From Novosphingobium sp. RL4 (GTDB lineage: Bacteria; Pseudomonadota; Alphaproteobacteria; Sphingomonadales; Sphingomonadaceae), in the NCBI RefSeq assembly GCF_035658495.1, contig NZ_CP141944.1:1700001-1764000 (forward strand): DNA of 64,000 nt. Reading direction: 5' to 3'. How positions within the stretch are numbered: position 1 is the stretch's first letter; each line of letters opens with the position of its first letter. The position numbers and the translations under genes are program-made. Of this stretch, positions 26,213 through 34,292 are shown piece by piece. The notes under the pieces are model-generated. The model saw nothing but the letters and a program-made list of their open reading frames with translations, was not told the DNA's origin and ran no database searches.

Positions 26213-28054
26213 TCAGGCTCCCTGGCTGTGTGTTGCTGCACTCGCGGTCAAAGCCGGAAGCCAGAGTTTCAGGTCGTTGTCCTCGCGCAGAAGCCCGCCG
26301 CCGGCCGCCGTCGCTTCCGCCGCCGCTAGGCGAAGCGTGAAGCCGATGCCGAACATGCCGGTGGAGAGCGATTGCCCACGTTCGCTGGCCGGCGTTTCGA
26401 ACAGGCTTTGTGCGGTGCGGGCGATGAGCAGGGTGGGCAGGGCGATCCGCAGTCCGATTCGCCCGCCCTCGCAGGTCCACGTCAGGCGCAGTATTTCGTC
26501 CGGCGCGGTCATGCCCGCCAGCACGGCGAATATCCGCCATACCAGGCGTTCGACTTCTGTGCGGTCGATCGCGAGAAGAAGGCCGGGAGCCTGACCTTCG
26601 GGCAGGGCGAACCCGCTGCGGCGCGGTTCGGTCCAGGCCTTGAGGCGCGCAACGGTCTCTTCCAGAACCGAGGCGAGATCGCACTCGCCCGATTCGATCC
26701 CGAGGACGCCCGATTCGAGCTTCACCAGCCGGTCGAGTTCCTCGAATCCGGCGAGAATGTGTGCACAGTCTCCGGCAATGGCGGCGGCCAGCGCGCGGTA
26801 TTCATGCGGGGCCGGGCCGTAGAGCTGTTGCTGGATGATCTCGGCGGCCACCTGGATGGCGTTTGCCGGGGTGCGCAGTTCGTGAAGCACCTGGCGCATG
26901 CGGTCCGCTTCGCTGGGCTCGGCGGTGGGCACTGCATCGACAGCGGCAACCTTGCCGGGACGGCGCAGTCGGCCTGCATAGCCGGTGAAGCGGCCGCTCG
27001 CCGAATCGAAGTGCGGAACGGCATCGACCTGCCAGTCTCCGCTGACGGCCGGAGCGCCGGCGATCTCGATGGGTACGGCGCGCAGGGGCTGGCGGTGGCG
27101 CATCGAAAGCGCGAGGCCGGGCATATGCGCGGCGGGGTGGGGGGCAGGCGCATGATGCGGTTCGGCCATGGCCGGATCATGCGCTGCAAGGTTGAGCCCG
27201 ATCAGCGCGCTGGCATGCGGGCCGTCAGCCCAGCAGATTCGTCCTTCGGCATCGGTGGTGAAGTCCATCGCGGCGGGAAAGACGGCAGCAGCCGAATCGC
27301 CAAGCGGCAGGCGGGGCGCGGCGTCGCTCGCATGGCTCTCGCGCGCTTTGCGGAATTCCTCGATCCGGCGGACGATGGCGCCGATGCCCGCTTCGTTCGT
27401 CGTCGGAGAAGGCGGCGCCTTGAGCGAGGCGGCAGCCTGTTCGAACTCGGCGAAGGGAATGGGGTGGCTTGCAGGTGCGCCGATCGGCGGCTGTTCGAGC
27501 GGGGTGGGCTCGATCTGGGTGGGCTCGATCTGGGCCGGCTCGGGCGGCGCAATTTCGTCGAGCAGATCGAGCGGTTCGGGTTCGAGCGGCTCGTCGACCG
27601 CCTCGGCCGATTCGCAAGGCGGCAGTCCGCGATCGAGAATGCCGAGCCTTTCGAGCAGCCTTTCCACTTCGGGGCCGAGATCGCGGCGATGGCGAAGAAT
27701 GCCGCGCGCCCGCACGGGCAGGGCGGGAACGAGGCCGACCCACGCCTCGGTATCGAGCCTCGCGGTGCCGATTGCCGCCGTCGCGACCTCGGGCTCCGCT
27801 TCGGCAAAAATCGCCAGCAACCGGGGGTTGGTCAGCGGTTGAAGCGGCTGGCGGACAAGGCGGGCACGATCGGCGGCGGGAATCACCGCGCCCAGTTCCA
27901 CGACGCGCGCGAATCCGGCGTCGATCGCGGCGGATTGGGCGTCGGCGGGCAGGCGGCCGAGGATATCGATCAATTGCCTGTACTGGATACGGGCCAGCGT
28001 GTCCGCGGAGGACGGCAGGCGCAGTACCGTGGCAAGGCGATCGTCGAAGTGCAT
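26213..28054 (-). CDS. Soluble sensor histidine kinase
   Basis: 613 residues from the ATG at 28054 (MHFDDRLATVLRLPSSADTL); a GTG at 28114 would add 20 residues but is less convincing. There is no membrane segment. An N-terminal helical domain of about 140 residues with repeated short helices is followed by a Pro/Glu-rich linker containing tandem IEPTQ-type repeats, then a PAS-like region (MDFTTDAEGRICWADG...GYAGRLRRPGK). The His box QVLHELRTPANAIQVAAEII and a HATPase with weak N and G boxes follow. No response regulator is adjacent, so the partner must lie elsewhere. A cytoplasmic sensing role is inferred. Confidence 0.82.
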   Translation of the reverse strand: MHFDDRLATVLRLPSSADTLARIQYRQLIDILGRLPADAQSAAIDAGFARVVELGAVIPAADRARLVRQPLQPLTNPRLLAIFAEAEPEVATAAIGTARLDTEAWVGLVPALPVRARGILRHRRDLGPEVERLLERLGILDRGLPPCESAEAVDEPLEPEPLDLLDEIAPPEPAQIEPTQIEPTPLEQPPIGAPASHPIPFAEFEQAAASLKAPPSPTTNEAGIGAIVRRIEEFRKARESHASDAAPRLPLGDSAAAVFPAAMDFTTDAEGRICWADGPHASALIGLNLAAHDPAMAEPHHAPAPHPAAHMPGLALSMRHRQPLRAVPIEIAGAPAVSGDWQVDAVPHFDSASGRFTGYAGRLRRPGKVAAVDAVPTAEPSEADRMRQVLHELRTPANAIQVAAEIIQQQLYGPAPHEYRALAAAIAGDCAHILAGFEELDRLVKLESGVLGIESGECDLASVLEETVARLKAWTEPRRSGFALPEGQAPGLLLAIDRTEVERLVWRIFAVLAGMTAPDEILRLTWTCEGGRIGLRIALPTLLIARTAQSLFETPASERGQSLSTGMFGIGFTLRLAAAEATAAGGGLLREDNDLKLWLPALTASAATHSQGA

Positions 28055-28225
28055 TTCCGTTCCATAGGCGACCCGCAAACCATTGCGAAGCTGCCGTTTC
28101 CGCATATCCGGCACAGTATGGCCCGATAGAGGTTAAACCCGCGTCACTCATGGCCTAGCAAACTGTGCAGACAGCGGAAGTCGGTAGATTGTAGGCGTTG
28201 CAATGCGGGACGATTACGCTATGGG

Positions 28226-28235
28226 ATAATATTAT
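28226..28235. promoter_or_regulatory. AT-rich palindrome in the kinase-lrp intergenic region
   Basis: ATAATATTAT is a perfect 10-bp palindrome in an otherwise GC-rich gap between divergent genes. It lies 74 bases before the lrp-type gene. Lrp/AsnC proteins prefer AT-rich, partly palindromic sites and usually autoregulate, so this is a reasonable operator or promoter candidate. Confidence 0.35.
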
Positions 28236-28308
28236 TACAGGGGCGTCAGTGTTTTCGTGTGGATATTGCATGTCGGATGACGCTGCGCGCCCGCAAGGAA
28301 AGTTTCGC

Positions 28309-28776
28309 ATGATTAATCTCGATGACATCGACCGCCGCCTGCTCGCCGAGCTGCAGGAGGAGGGCCGGATCACCAATGTCGAACTGGCCCAGCGTGTCGG
28401 TCTCACTGCCCCTCCGTGCCTGCGCCGCGTACGCAGCCTGGAGGAATCGGGCATCATCCAGGGCTATCACGCCGACCTCGATGCCTCGAAGCTGGGCTTC
28501 ACGATCACCGTCTTCGCGCTGGTCAGCCTCAAGAGCCAGGCCGAGGAATCGCTGAGGGCCTTCGAAGACCACATGAAGGGTCTGCCCGAGGTGCGCGAGT
28601 GCCACATGCTCAACGGCGAGATCGACTTCATCCTCAAGATCGTCAGCCGCGATCTTCAGAGCTTCCAGGAATTCCTGACCAGCAAGCTGACGCCGGCTCC
28701 CAACGTCGATAGCGTCAAGACTTCGCTGACGATCCGCACTGCCAAGAGCGTGCCGGGCGTGCCGCTCGAAACCTGA
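28309..28776 (+). CDS. Lrp/AsnC family transcriptional regulator
   Basis: 155 residues from the ATG at 28309, chosen because AAGGAAA lies 9 bases upstream and the protein then begins at the HTH (MINLDDIDRRLLAELQEEGRITNVELAQRVGLTAPPCLRRVRSLEESGIIQGYHADL). The RAM ligand domain follows (FTITVFALVSLKSQAEESLRAFEDHMKGLPEVRECHMLNGEIDFILKIVSRDL). It is transcribed away from the kinase gene. Members of this family regulate amino-acid metabolism; the effector here is unknown. Confidence 0.93.
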   Translation: MINLDDIDRRLLAELQEEGRITNVELAQRVGLTAPPCLRRVRSLEESGIIQGYHADLDASKLGFTITVFALVSLKSQAEESLRAFEDHMKGLPEVRECHMLNGEIDFILKIVSRDLQSFQEFLTSKLTPAPNVDSVKTSLTIRTAKSVPGVPLET

Positions 28777-28789
28777 CAGCGATTCGCGC

Positions 28790-29320
28790 GTGACGATGAT
28801 GGCAAGAACGCGCCGTGCCCTGCTGGTCGGCGCGGCGTTGCTGCTGGCTGGAGGGAACCTCTGGTGGTTCACGCGCGGCAAGCAGGCGCCCGAGCCCGAC
28901 TTCGTGCTTGGAACGACATGGGAGCAAGTGGAGATTACGGCGGATGTCCTTCCGTCACTTCCTCGCTTCGATGTCGTTCACGGCGGCTGGAGCGACCGGG
29001 GGCGGCCCATTTCTGCGATCGGCGATCGCGTCCGTCCCTTTCATGGCGACGACGTTATCTCGGAATTCAAGCCCCGTTCCTACCTTGCCATCGCCATCGC
29101 CGCGGATGAGGGGCCGCAGGAACTGCGGCCCATGCTTCTCGATCTTGCGCGGGCGTCAATTTGCGACGTTGCCGTCGTTCCGGACGGCATGAAGCCCGGA
29201 ACGCGCGGCGGGGTCTACGTCGATATCCAGCATATCGTCTCGGTAAGGGATGAGCGGGGCAAGGCGCTGGATTGCATCGTCGCTCAAAGCGCTGCGGCAC
29301 CCTCCAGCGCCAGCAGGTAG
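28790..29320 (+). CDS. Hypothetical exported or membrane-anchored protein
   Basis: 176 residues from a GTG (ATG codons at 28796 and 28799 are alternatives; no clear ribosome-binding site decides). A hydrophobic N-terminus (ALLVGAALLLAGGNLWWF) suggests a signal anchor. The rest is a compact mixed alpha/beta domain ending ICDVAVVPDGMKPGTRGGVYVDIQHIVSV. I do not recognise a family. Its 3' end overlaps convergent aroQ by 37 bases, an unusual but not unique arrangement. Confidence 0.65.
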   Translation: MTMMARTRRALLVGAALLLAGGNLWWFTRGKQAPEPDFVLGTTWEQVEITADVLPSLPRFDVVHGGWSDRGRPISAIGDRVRPFHGDDVISEFKPRSYLAIAIAADEGPQELRPMLLDLARASICDVAVVPDGMKPGTRGGVYVDIQHIVSVRDERGKALDCIVAQSAAAPSSASR

Positions 29321-29721
29321 CCCTTCGCACCGAAGCCGGCGACGGTCGCCCTGGCGGCCATGCCGACCCATGACTTGTGGCGGAATTCCTCGCGTGCATG
29401 GGGGTTGGAAAGGTGGACCTCGATCACCGGCACCTTGATCGAGCGGATCGCGTCATGCAGCGCTACCGAGGTATGCGTGTAGGCGCCGGGGTTTATCAGC
29501 ACCGCGTGCGCGCCTTCGTCCTCTGCTTCATGAAGCCAGTCCACGAGGTGGCCTTCATGGTTCGACTGGCGCATTTCGATGGTGCAGTCCAGCGCCTGGC
29601 CGCGTTCCACCAGCATGGCGCCGATGTCGTCCAGCGTCTGGGAGCCGTAAATGCCGGGCTCGCGCTTGCCCAGGCGGTTGAGGTTCGGTCCATTGAGGAC
29701 GTAGACGAGCTTGCTGGCCAT
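29284..29721 (-). CDS. aroQ: Type II 3-dehydroquinate dehydratase
   Basis: 145 residues, the normal size for the dodecameric enzyme of the shikimate pathway (3-dehydroquinate to 3-dehydroshikimate). GPNLNRLGKREPGIYG holds the catalytic Tyr25 and the lid Arg, INPGAYTHTSVAL holds Asn77, and VIEVHLSNPHAREEFRHKS holds His103. It stands alone on this strand and its 3' end overlaps the hypothetical gene by 37 bases. Confidence 0.96.
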   Translation of the reverse strand: MASKLVYVLNGPNLNRLGKREPGIYGSQTLDDIGAMLVERGQALDCTIEMRQSNHEGHLVDWLHEAEDEGAHAVLINPGAYTHTSVALHDAIRSIKVPVIEVHLSNPHAREEFRHKSWVGMAARATVAGFGAKGYLLALEGAAAL

Positions 29722-29759
29722 TTCGCGAATTCCCGGTGCGGTTGCTTTCCGGTCGCGGC

Positions 29760-29808
29760 TCTAGAGCATTTTCAGGCGAGGTGGAATCGCCCGCCCGCCG
29801 GAAAATGC
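29760..29808. repeat. Short dispersed palindromic repeat (TCTAGAGCATTTTC type)
   Basis: TCTAGAGCATTTTC begins a 49-base unit whose ends form an 8-bp inverted repeat (GCATTTTC 29766-29773, GAAAATGC 29801-29808). From memory, very similar TCTAGAGC-TTTTC elements are scattered in many alphaproteobacterial genomes between genes. Copy number cannot be judged from one window. Confidence 0.5.
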
Positions 29809-29843
29809 GGCAAAACATGTCGCGGGGCGAGATGCCGGCACGG

Positions 29844-30176
29844 TCAGCGCGGAGCGGGCATCTCGTCGGCGACAGGGCGCCCATCGGCCTGAGTCCCCTC
29901 GGGCGGGGGCGCCGTGTCGGCAGGCGTTTCCGCTTCGGGTTCCCCCGCCGCGCCGCCGTCACCCTGGTAGAACCGGGCGAGTTCCGCGTCGTTCGCCTTG
30001 AGCCGCGCGGCCGAGGCTTCCCGTTCGGCCTGCTTGCGGGCGGAGGCTTCCTGTTCGGCCGATGCCTTGGCCTCGGCCAGCTGCTTTTCCAGCTCCTCTT
30101 CGCGGCTCGGTCCGCAGGCGACCAGCGCCAGGGCAGGGGTCGTGGCCAGCACGATGCGCGCGACAATCCGAAACAC
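29844..30176 (-). CDS. Small lipoprotein with a charged coiled-coil, unknown function
   Basis: 110 residues from a GTG at 30176, chosen because AAGGAG lies 6 bases upstream; longer frames read into non-coding DNA. The first 20 residues form a lipoprotein signal ending in the lipobox LVAC. A coiled coil follows (REEELEKQLAEAKASAEQEASARKQAEREASAARLKAND), then an acidic Pro/Ala-rich tail. It should be anchored in a membrane by the Cys. Its ribosome-binding site lies inside an 11-bp hairpin. No family was recognised. Confidence 0.7.
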   Translation of the reverse strand: MFRIVARIVLATTPALALVACGPSREEELEKQLAEAKASAEQEASARKQAEREASAARLKANDAELARFYQGDGGAAGEPEAETPADTAPPPEGTQADGRPVADEMPAPR

Positions 30177-30182
30177 CAGTTG

Positions 30183-30223
30183 CTCCTTGCAAGGGCGGGC
30201 ATGGCGCGCGCTCTTGCAAGGAG
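30183..30223 (-). promoter_or_regulatory. Hairpin covering the lipoprotein ribosome-binding site
   Basis: CTCCTTGCAAG (30183-30193) and CTTGCAAGGAG (30213-30223) form an 11-bp perfect stem with a 19-base loop. In the leftward transcript the 3' arm contains the AAGGAG that serves the GTG at 30176, so folding would hide it. This suggests translational control. Confidence 0.6.
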
Positions 30224-30250
30224 GCTTAGCGGTCAAGGCTTGGCTTTGTC

Positions 30251-30664
30251 TTAACGGTCGGAACCCTTGGTCTTTCCCCACTGGCGCATTGCCGAGTAGC
30301 CCAGATAGCCGGTGCCGAAGAGGGCATAGAGGGGCTCGGGGATGCCGTTGAGGTAAGCGGTCATGGCATCGCCGATGGCATGGGCCGTCGCCGGGCTGAG
30401 CGCGCCGATCAGGCCCATCGGCAAGGCCCAGAGAATCATGATGTAGATGACGTAGAGGAAGCTTGGCCGCGCACGGCTGGTCCAGGGATCGCTTGAATTC
30501 GCTTCTGCCACGATTGGCGAGAGGCTCGCCTGAAGCATCTGGAGTTCCTGGGAATTTTCGAGCTTGAGCAATTCGAGCTTGGCGCGGTCGCGCGCTTCGG
30601 GATCGGGGATCACCTTGTCGATGATCTTCGATACGGGCGAGAGAATCGAATCGAGCAGTGGCAT
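30251..30664 (-). CDS. Holin family protein (GTA holin, 3TM type)
   Basis: 137 residues from the ATG at 30664. The N-terminal MPLLDSILSPVSKIIDKVIPDPEARDRAKLELLKLEN is the amphipathic start usual for this family; membrane segments follow (FLYVIYIMILWALPMGLIGAL, IPEPLYALFGTGYLGYSAMRQWGK). Family members occur with gene transfer agent or prophage clusters, but no other phage gene is near, so it may be a domesticated copy. Confidence 0.82.
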   Translation of the reverse strand: MPLLDSILSPVSKIIDKVIPDPEARDRAKLELLKLENSQELQMLQASLSPIVAEANSSDPWTSRARPSFLYVIYIMILWALPMGLIGALSPATAHAIGDAMTAYLNGIPEPLYALFGTGYLGYSAMRQWGKTKGSDR

Positions 30665-30800
30665 TCTTGGGGCACTCCCGGAATGGTGGCCCGCAACCAG
30701 ATAGCCAAAACCGGCCCTGTAGGAAAATGGGTAGCAAGACCGCGAGAGAATGCCGTGTCCCCGGGAGGGGAAATTCTCTGCCAACGATGTCTTGGAAAAT

Positions 30801-30877
30801 TGGTCGGGACGAGAGGATTCGAACCTCCGACCCCCACACCCCCAGTGTGATGCGCTACCAGGCTGCGCTACGTCCCG
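30801..30877 (-). tRNA. tRNA-Pro (GGG anticodon)
   Basis: 77 nt with encoded CCA. The acceptor stem CGGGACG/CGTCCCG, D-arm GCGCAGCCTGGTAGCGC, anticodon stem TCACA/TGTGG with loop CTGGGGG (anticodon GGG) and T-arm GGAGGTTCGAATCCTCT all pair. Its 3' trailer shares a 14-base sequence with the trailer of the tRNA-Pro(TGG) at 24.8 kb. Confidence 0.95.
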
Positions 30878-31162
30878 ACCGGAGCGCGGCCTATAGGAGG
30901 GTCTTTTCGAGAGCGCAAGCGTCTGATTGAGACTTTCTTCATGCCGGTTGAAGCGAGCCTGTGGATACCTATCTGCGGGCAGGTCGCGGGGGATGGGCGG
31001 CTTTCGGCAGCAAGGCCGCGCGTTGCCAGTTCTCCGCTTTGTTGCTAACCGCGCCCATTCGGCAAAGTCCTTGAATGGATTTTCCCGGCAAGGCGTGTCG
31101 CAGATCGGATGCGGTGCGCGTTTCGCGCCGGGGATGAAAAGACGAGAAGGCCCTTCAGTTCA

Positions 31163-31498
31163 ATGCAAAGCTCGATTCTCAACCAGCTCGCCGCCGCCGC
31201 TCCCGCCGGCGCGCCACCGGCATGGATTCAGTACCTGCCGTTCGTCGCGATGGCGGTGATCTTCTGGTTCCTCATCCTGCGCCCGCAGATGAAGCAGCAG
31301 AAGGAGCACAAGAACAAGCTGTCGGCGCTCAAGAAGGGCGACGAAGTGCTGACCGGTGGCGGTCTCGTCGGCAAGATCGTCCGGATCGACGACAACTATG
31401 CCGACGTCCAGCTCGCACAGGGCGTTATCGTGAAGGCCGTCAAGTCGACCATCGTCGACGTGATCCCGCCGGCCGGTTCGAAGCCCGCGAACGACTGA
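31163..31498 (+). CDS. yajC: Preprotein translocase subunit YajC
   Basis: 111 residues from the ATG at 31163. One membrane helix (YLPFVAMAVIFWFLILRPQ) is followed by the conserved QMKQQKEHKNKLSALKKGDEVLTGGGLVGKIVRIDD and a basic beta tail. YajC joins SecD and SecF in the holotranslocon that helps SecYEG move and release proteins across the inner membrane. secD and secF follow on the same strand after a stretch with two hairpins. Confidence 0.95.
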   Translation: MQSSILNQLAAAAPAGAPPAWIQYLPFVAMAVIFWFLILRPQMKQQKEHKNKLSALKKGDEVLTGGGLVGKIVRIDDNYADVQLAQGVIVKAVKSTIVDVIPPAGSKPAND

Positions 31499-31504
31499 GT
31501 TTCC

Positions 31505-31532
31505 GGCATCGCCGGGTGTTGCCGGCGATGCC
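31505..31532 (+). terminator. Strong hairpin just after yajC
   Basis: GGCATCGCCGG and CCGGCGATGCC form an 11-bp perfect stem with a 6-base loop, 7 bases after the yajC stop. Only a short T-rich stretch follows, so it may end part of the transcripts or protect the yajC mRNA end. Confidence 0.6.
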
Positions 31533-31539
31533 CGTTTGC

Positions 31540-31573
31540 TAGGTCCGATCACACAGTAGGTCCGATCACATAG
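31540..31573. repeat. Tandem 17-bp duplication
   Basis: TAGGTCCGATCACACAG is followed at once by a second copy that differs in one base (TAGGTCCGATCACATAG). It lies between the two yajC-secD hairpins and looks like a recent slippage product. Confidence 0.75.
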
Positions 31574-31600
31574 GGCGCCCCGCCATTCGGGCGCTCTTTT
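31573..31600 (+). terminator. Intrinsic terminator or attenuator before secD
   Basis: GGGCGCCC (31573-31580) pairs with GGGCGCTC (31589-31596, one G-T pair) around 8 bases and is followed by TTTT. It lies only 20 bases before the secD start, so it could attenuate yajC-secD read-through. Confidence 0.65.
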
Positions 31601-31619
31601 CGGAGAGAAGCCACAGGCT

Positions 31620-33233
31620 ATGCTCGAATTTCCCACCTGGAAGAAGCTCTGGTACTGGGGCCTGACGATTGTCATCGCCCTCTGCGCCGTGCCCTCGCTG
31701 GTCTCGCTGACCAACGCGCGCTGGCCCAGTTTCCTGCCCGAGCCCAAGATCAATCTCGGCCTCGACCTTGCCGGCGGAAGCCGCCTCCTGCTGGAGGCCA
31801 ATCGCCAGCAGGTCGTGCAGCAGCGCCTCGAAGGCATGGAAGAATCCGTGCGCACGCGCCTGCGCCAGGCCTCCCCGGCCATCGCCATCGGCGATTTCTC
31901 CAGCACCGGCGGCCAGCTTGCCTTTACCGTGCGCGATCCCTCGCAGGTCGATGCGGCGCGCGAGGCGATCCTGCCGCTGACCTCCGGCGCAGGCCTTACC
32001 GGCCAGCGTGACTGGGACATCACGGTTCAGGACGGCACCCGCTTCATCCTCGTGCCGACGCAGGCGGGTATCGACCTTGCGATCAGCAATGCGATGGAAA
32101 CCGCGGTCGAGGTGGTGCGCAAGCGTATCGACGCGCTGGGCACCAAGGAGCCCGACATCCGCCGCCTCGGCGGCACGCGCATCGACGTGCAGGTTCCGGG
32201 CCTTCAGGACCCGCAGGCGCTCAAGAACCTGCTCGGCCAGACCGCGAAGCTCGAATTCAAGATGGTCGACGAGACCGCCGTGCCCAGCGACATCGCCAAG
32301 GGCATCGTGCCCCCGGGTGACGAACTGGTGCCATGGGCCGATCCGAGCGCGCCCGGTTCGGGCGGCGTTCCGGTCCTGGCCGTCAAGCGCCTCGGCGGCA
32401 TCAAGGGTGACGAACTGACCGACGCCAAGCAGGCCTTCGAACCGAAGACCAACGCGGCTGTCGTCTCGATCACGTTCAACCAGCAGGGCGGCGAGAAGTT
32501 CGCCAAGCTGACCACCGAGAACGTGAACAAGCGCTTCGCCATCATCCTTGATGGCAAGGTGCTTTCCGCGCCCAGCATCAACGAACCGATTCTTGGCGGC
32601 AGCGCCCAGATTTCGGGCAGCTTCAACGTCCAGTCGGCCACCCAGCTCGCCATTGCGCTGCGTTCGGGTGCGCTTCCGGTCGACCTCACCGTGGTGGAGG
32701 AACGCACCGTCGGGCCTGACCTCGGCGCCGATTCGATCCAGAAGGGCGTCGTCGCCATGGGCGTCGGCACCGTGCTGCTGATGCTGTTCATCTTCCTGAC
32801 CTATGGGCGCTTCGGCGCTTATGCGAACCTGGCCCTGATCTTCAACGTGCTGATGATCCTGGGCATCATGGCCGTGCTGGGAACGACGCTGACACTGCCC
32901 GGCATCGCCGGCTTCGTGCTCACCATCGGTGCTGCGGTGGACGCCAACGTGCTCATCAACGAGCGCATCCGCGAGGAACGCCATCGCGGACGCCGCGTCG
33001 TGCAGTCGGTGGAACTGGGTTACAAGGAGGCGAGCCGCGCCATCTTCGACGCCAATATCACCAACTCCATTGCCGCCGTGCTGATGTTCGCCTTCGGTTC
33101 GGGCCCGGTTCGCGGTTTTGCCGTCGTTCTCATGATCGGCATCGTCACCTCGGTGTTCACCGCGGTCACGATGAGCCGGATGTGGGTTGCGGGCTGGCTG
33201 CGTCGCACCCGTCCCAGCGACCTGAACGTATAA
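31620..33233 (+). CDS. secD: Protein translocase subunit SecD
   Basis: 537 residues. The first membrane helix (YWGLTIVIALCAVPSLVSL) is followed by INLGLDLAGGSRLLLEA, the large periplasmic P1 region (GTKEPDIRRLGGTRIDVQVPGLQDP) and five C-terminal helices with the RND-like core (LPVDLTVVEERTVGPDLGADSI, GAAVDANVLINERIREE). It uses the proton gradient to pull proteins through SecYEG. Length matches the alphaproteobacterial form. secF starts 12 bases downstream. Confidence 0.97.
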   Translation: MLEFPTWKKLWYWGLTIVIALCAVPSLVSLTNARWPSFLPEPKINLGLDLAGGSRLLLEANRQQVVQQRLEGMEESVRTRLRQASPAIAIGDFSSTGGQLAFTVRDPSQVDAAREAILPLTSGAGLTGQRDWDITVQDGTRFILVPTQAGIDLAISNAMETAVEVVRKRIDALGTKEPDIRRLGGTRIDVQVPGLQDPQALKNLLGQTAKLEFKMVDETAVPSDIAKGIVPPGDELVPWADPSAPGSGGVPVLAVKRLGGIKGDELTDAKQAFEPKTNAAVVSITFNQQGGEKFAKLTTENVNKRFAIILDGKVLSAPSINEPILGGSAQISGSFNVQSATQLAIALRSGALPVDLTVVEERTVGPDLGADSIQKGVVAMGVGTVLLMLFIFLTYGRFGAYANLALIFNVLMILGIMAVLGTTLTLPGIAGFVLTIGAAVDANVLINERIREERHRGRRVVQSVELGYKEASRAIFDANITNSIAAVLMFAFGSGPVRGFAVVLMIGIVTSVFTAVTMSRMWVAGWLRRTRPSDLNV

Positions 33234-33245
33234 AGGTACTGGCGC

Positions 33246-34232
33246 ATGAAGCTCCTCAAGCTCATTCCCGATCACACGAACATCCACTTCCTTCGTTGGC
33301 AGTGGCCGTTCTTCATCACCAACATCCTGGCGATGGCCGCCTCGGTCGTTCTGCTGTTCACATACGGGCTCAACCTGGGCGTCGACTTCGTCGGCGGCCA
33401 GATGATCCGCGTGACCTTCGAACAGAGCGCGACCGCTCCGGTCGCCAAGCTGCGCGACAGCGTCGATTCGCTCGGCTTCGGCGAGCCGGTCATCCAGACT
33501 TTCGGCAAGCCGAACGAGGTCTCGGTCCGCATGAAGCTGCCGGAAGGTTCGGAGGACAATCCGAAGCTGGCTGACGGCATGGCCCGCAAGATCACCGCCA
33601 AGGTCCGTCAGGACTTCGCGGACGCCCGCGTCGACGGTGTCGACTCGGTCTCCGGCAAGGTTTCGGGCGAGCTGTTCCACACCGGTATGCTGGCGCTCGG
33701 TCTCGCCATGGTGTTCATCTCGATCTACATCTGGATCCGCTTCGAGTGGCAGTTCGCGGTCGGCGCGCTCTTCGCGCTGGTGCAGGATATCCTGCTGACC
33801 GTGGGCATGTTCTCGCTCACCCAGATGGAATTCGACCTCAACATCGTCGCGGCTCTGCTGACGCTGCTGGGTTACTCGCTGAACGACAAGATCGTCGTCT
33901 ACGACCGTATCCGCGAGAACATGAAGAAGCACCGGCGCATGCCGATGAACGAACTGCTCGACCTCTCGGTGAACGAGACGCTGTCGCGCACGATCGCGAC
34001 TTCGCTGTCGGTTCTCATCATGCTGGTCTCGTTGCTGGCGCTTGGTCCCGATGTGATCTTCGGCATCACCGCCGCCATCACGCTGGGTATCTTCATCGGC
34101 ACTTACAGCTCGATCTTCATGTCCGCGCCGATCCTGGTCTGGTTGGGCGTGAAGTCGGATACCTTCGTGAAGCAGGAAAGCGAGATTGACCGTCAGGACC
34201 GCCTCGCCCGCGAGCGTGGCGCGCAGCCCTGA
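33246..34232 (+). CDS. secF: Protein translocase subunit SecF
   Basis: 328 residues. First helix FFITNILAMAASVVLLFTYGLNLGVDFVGGQMIRV, then the P1 domain (VDGVDSVSGKVSGELFHTGMLALGLAM), and five more helices with GYSLNDKIVVYDRIREN and LDLSVNETLSRTIATSLSVL, the SecF signature. It pairs with SecD of the same operon. A strong terminator follows 22 bases after its stop, ending the yajC-secDF unit. Confidence 0.97.
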   Translation: MKLLKLIPDHTNIHFLRWQWPFFITNILAMAASVVLLFTYGLNLGVDFVGGQMIRVTFEQSATAPVAKLRDSVDSLGFGEPVIQTFGKPNEVSVRMKLPEGSEDNPKLADGMARKITAKVRQDFADARVDGVDSVSGKVSGELFHTGMLALGLAMVFISIYIWIRFEWQFAVGALFALVQDILLTVGMFSLTQMEFDLNIVAALLTLLGYSLNDKIVVYDRIRENMKKHRRMPMNELLDLSVNETLSRTIATSLSVLIMLVSLLALGPDVIFGITAAITLGIFIGTYSSIFMSAPILVWLGVKSDTFVKQESEIDRQDRLARERGAQP

Positions 34233-34253
34233 TCGGCCTTTGGGCTTTTAAGA

Positions 34254-34290
34254 AAAAGGGCCGTTCCCGGAAGGGAGCGGCCCTTTTTTC
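34254..34290 (+). terminator. Intrinsic terminator after secF
   Basis: AAAAAGGGCCG...TCCC pairs with GGGA...CGGCCCTTTTTT around a GGAA loop (one T-G pair) and ends in six T. It closes the secF unit and may also act on the convergent glycosyltransferase gene, whose stop is 3 bases further right. Confidence 0.9.
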
Positions 34291-34292
34291 AT

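Noticed and set aside
31566..33932. 788-codon open frame on the minus strand
   Set aside because: It is antisense to secD and secF, which are certain; the translation is a low-complexity His/Asp/Arg-rich product caused by the high-GC codon pattern.
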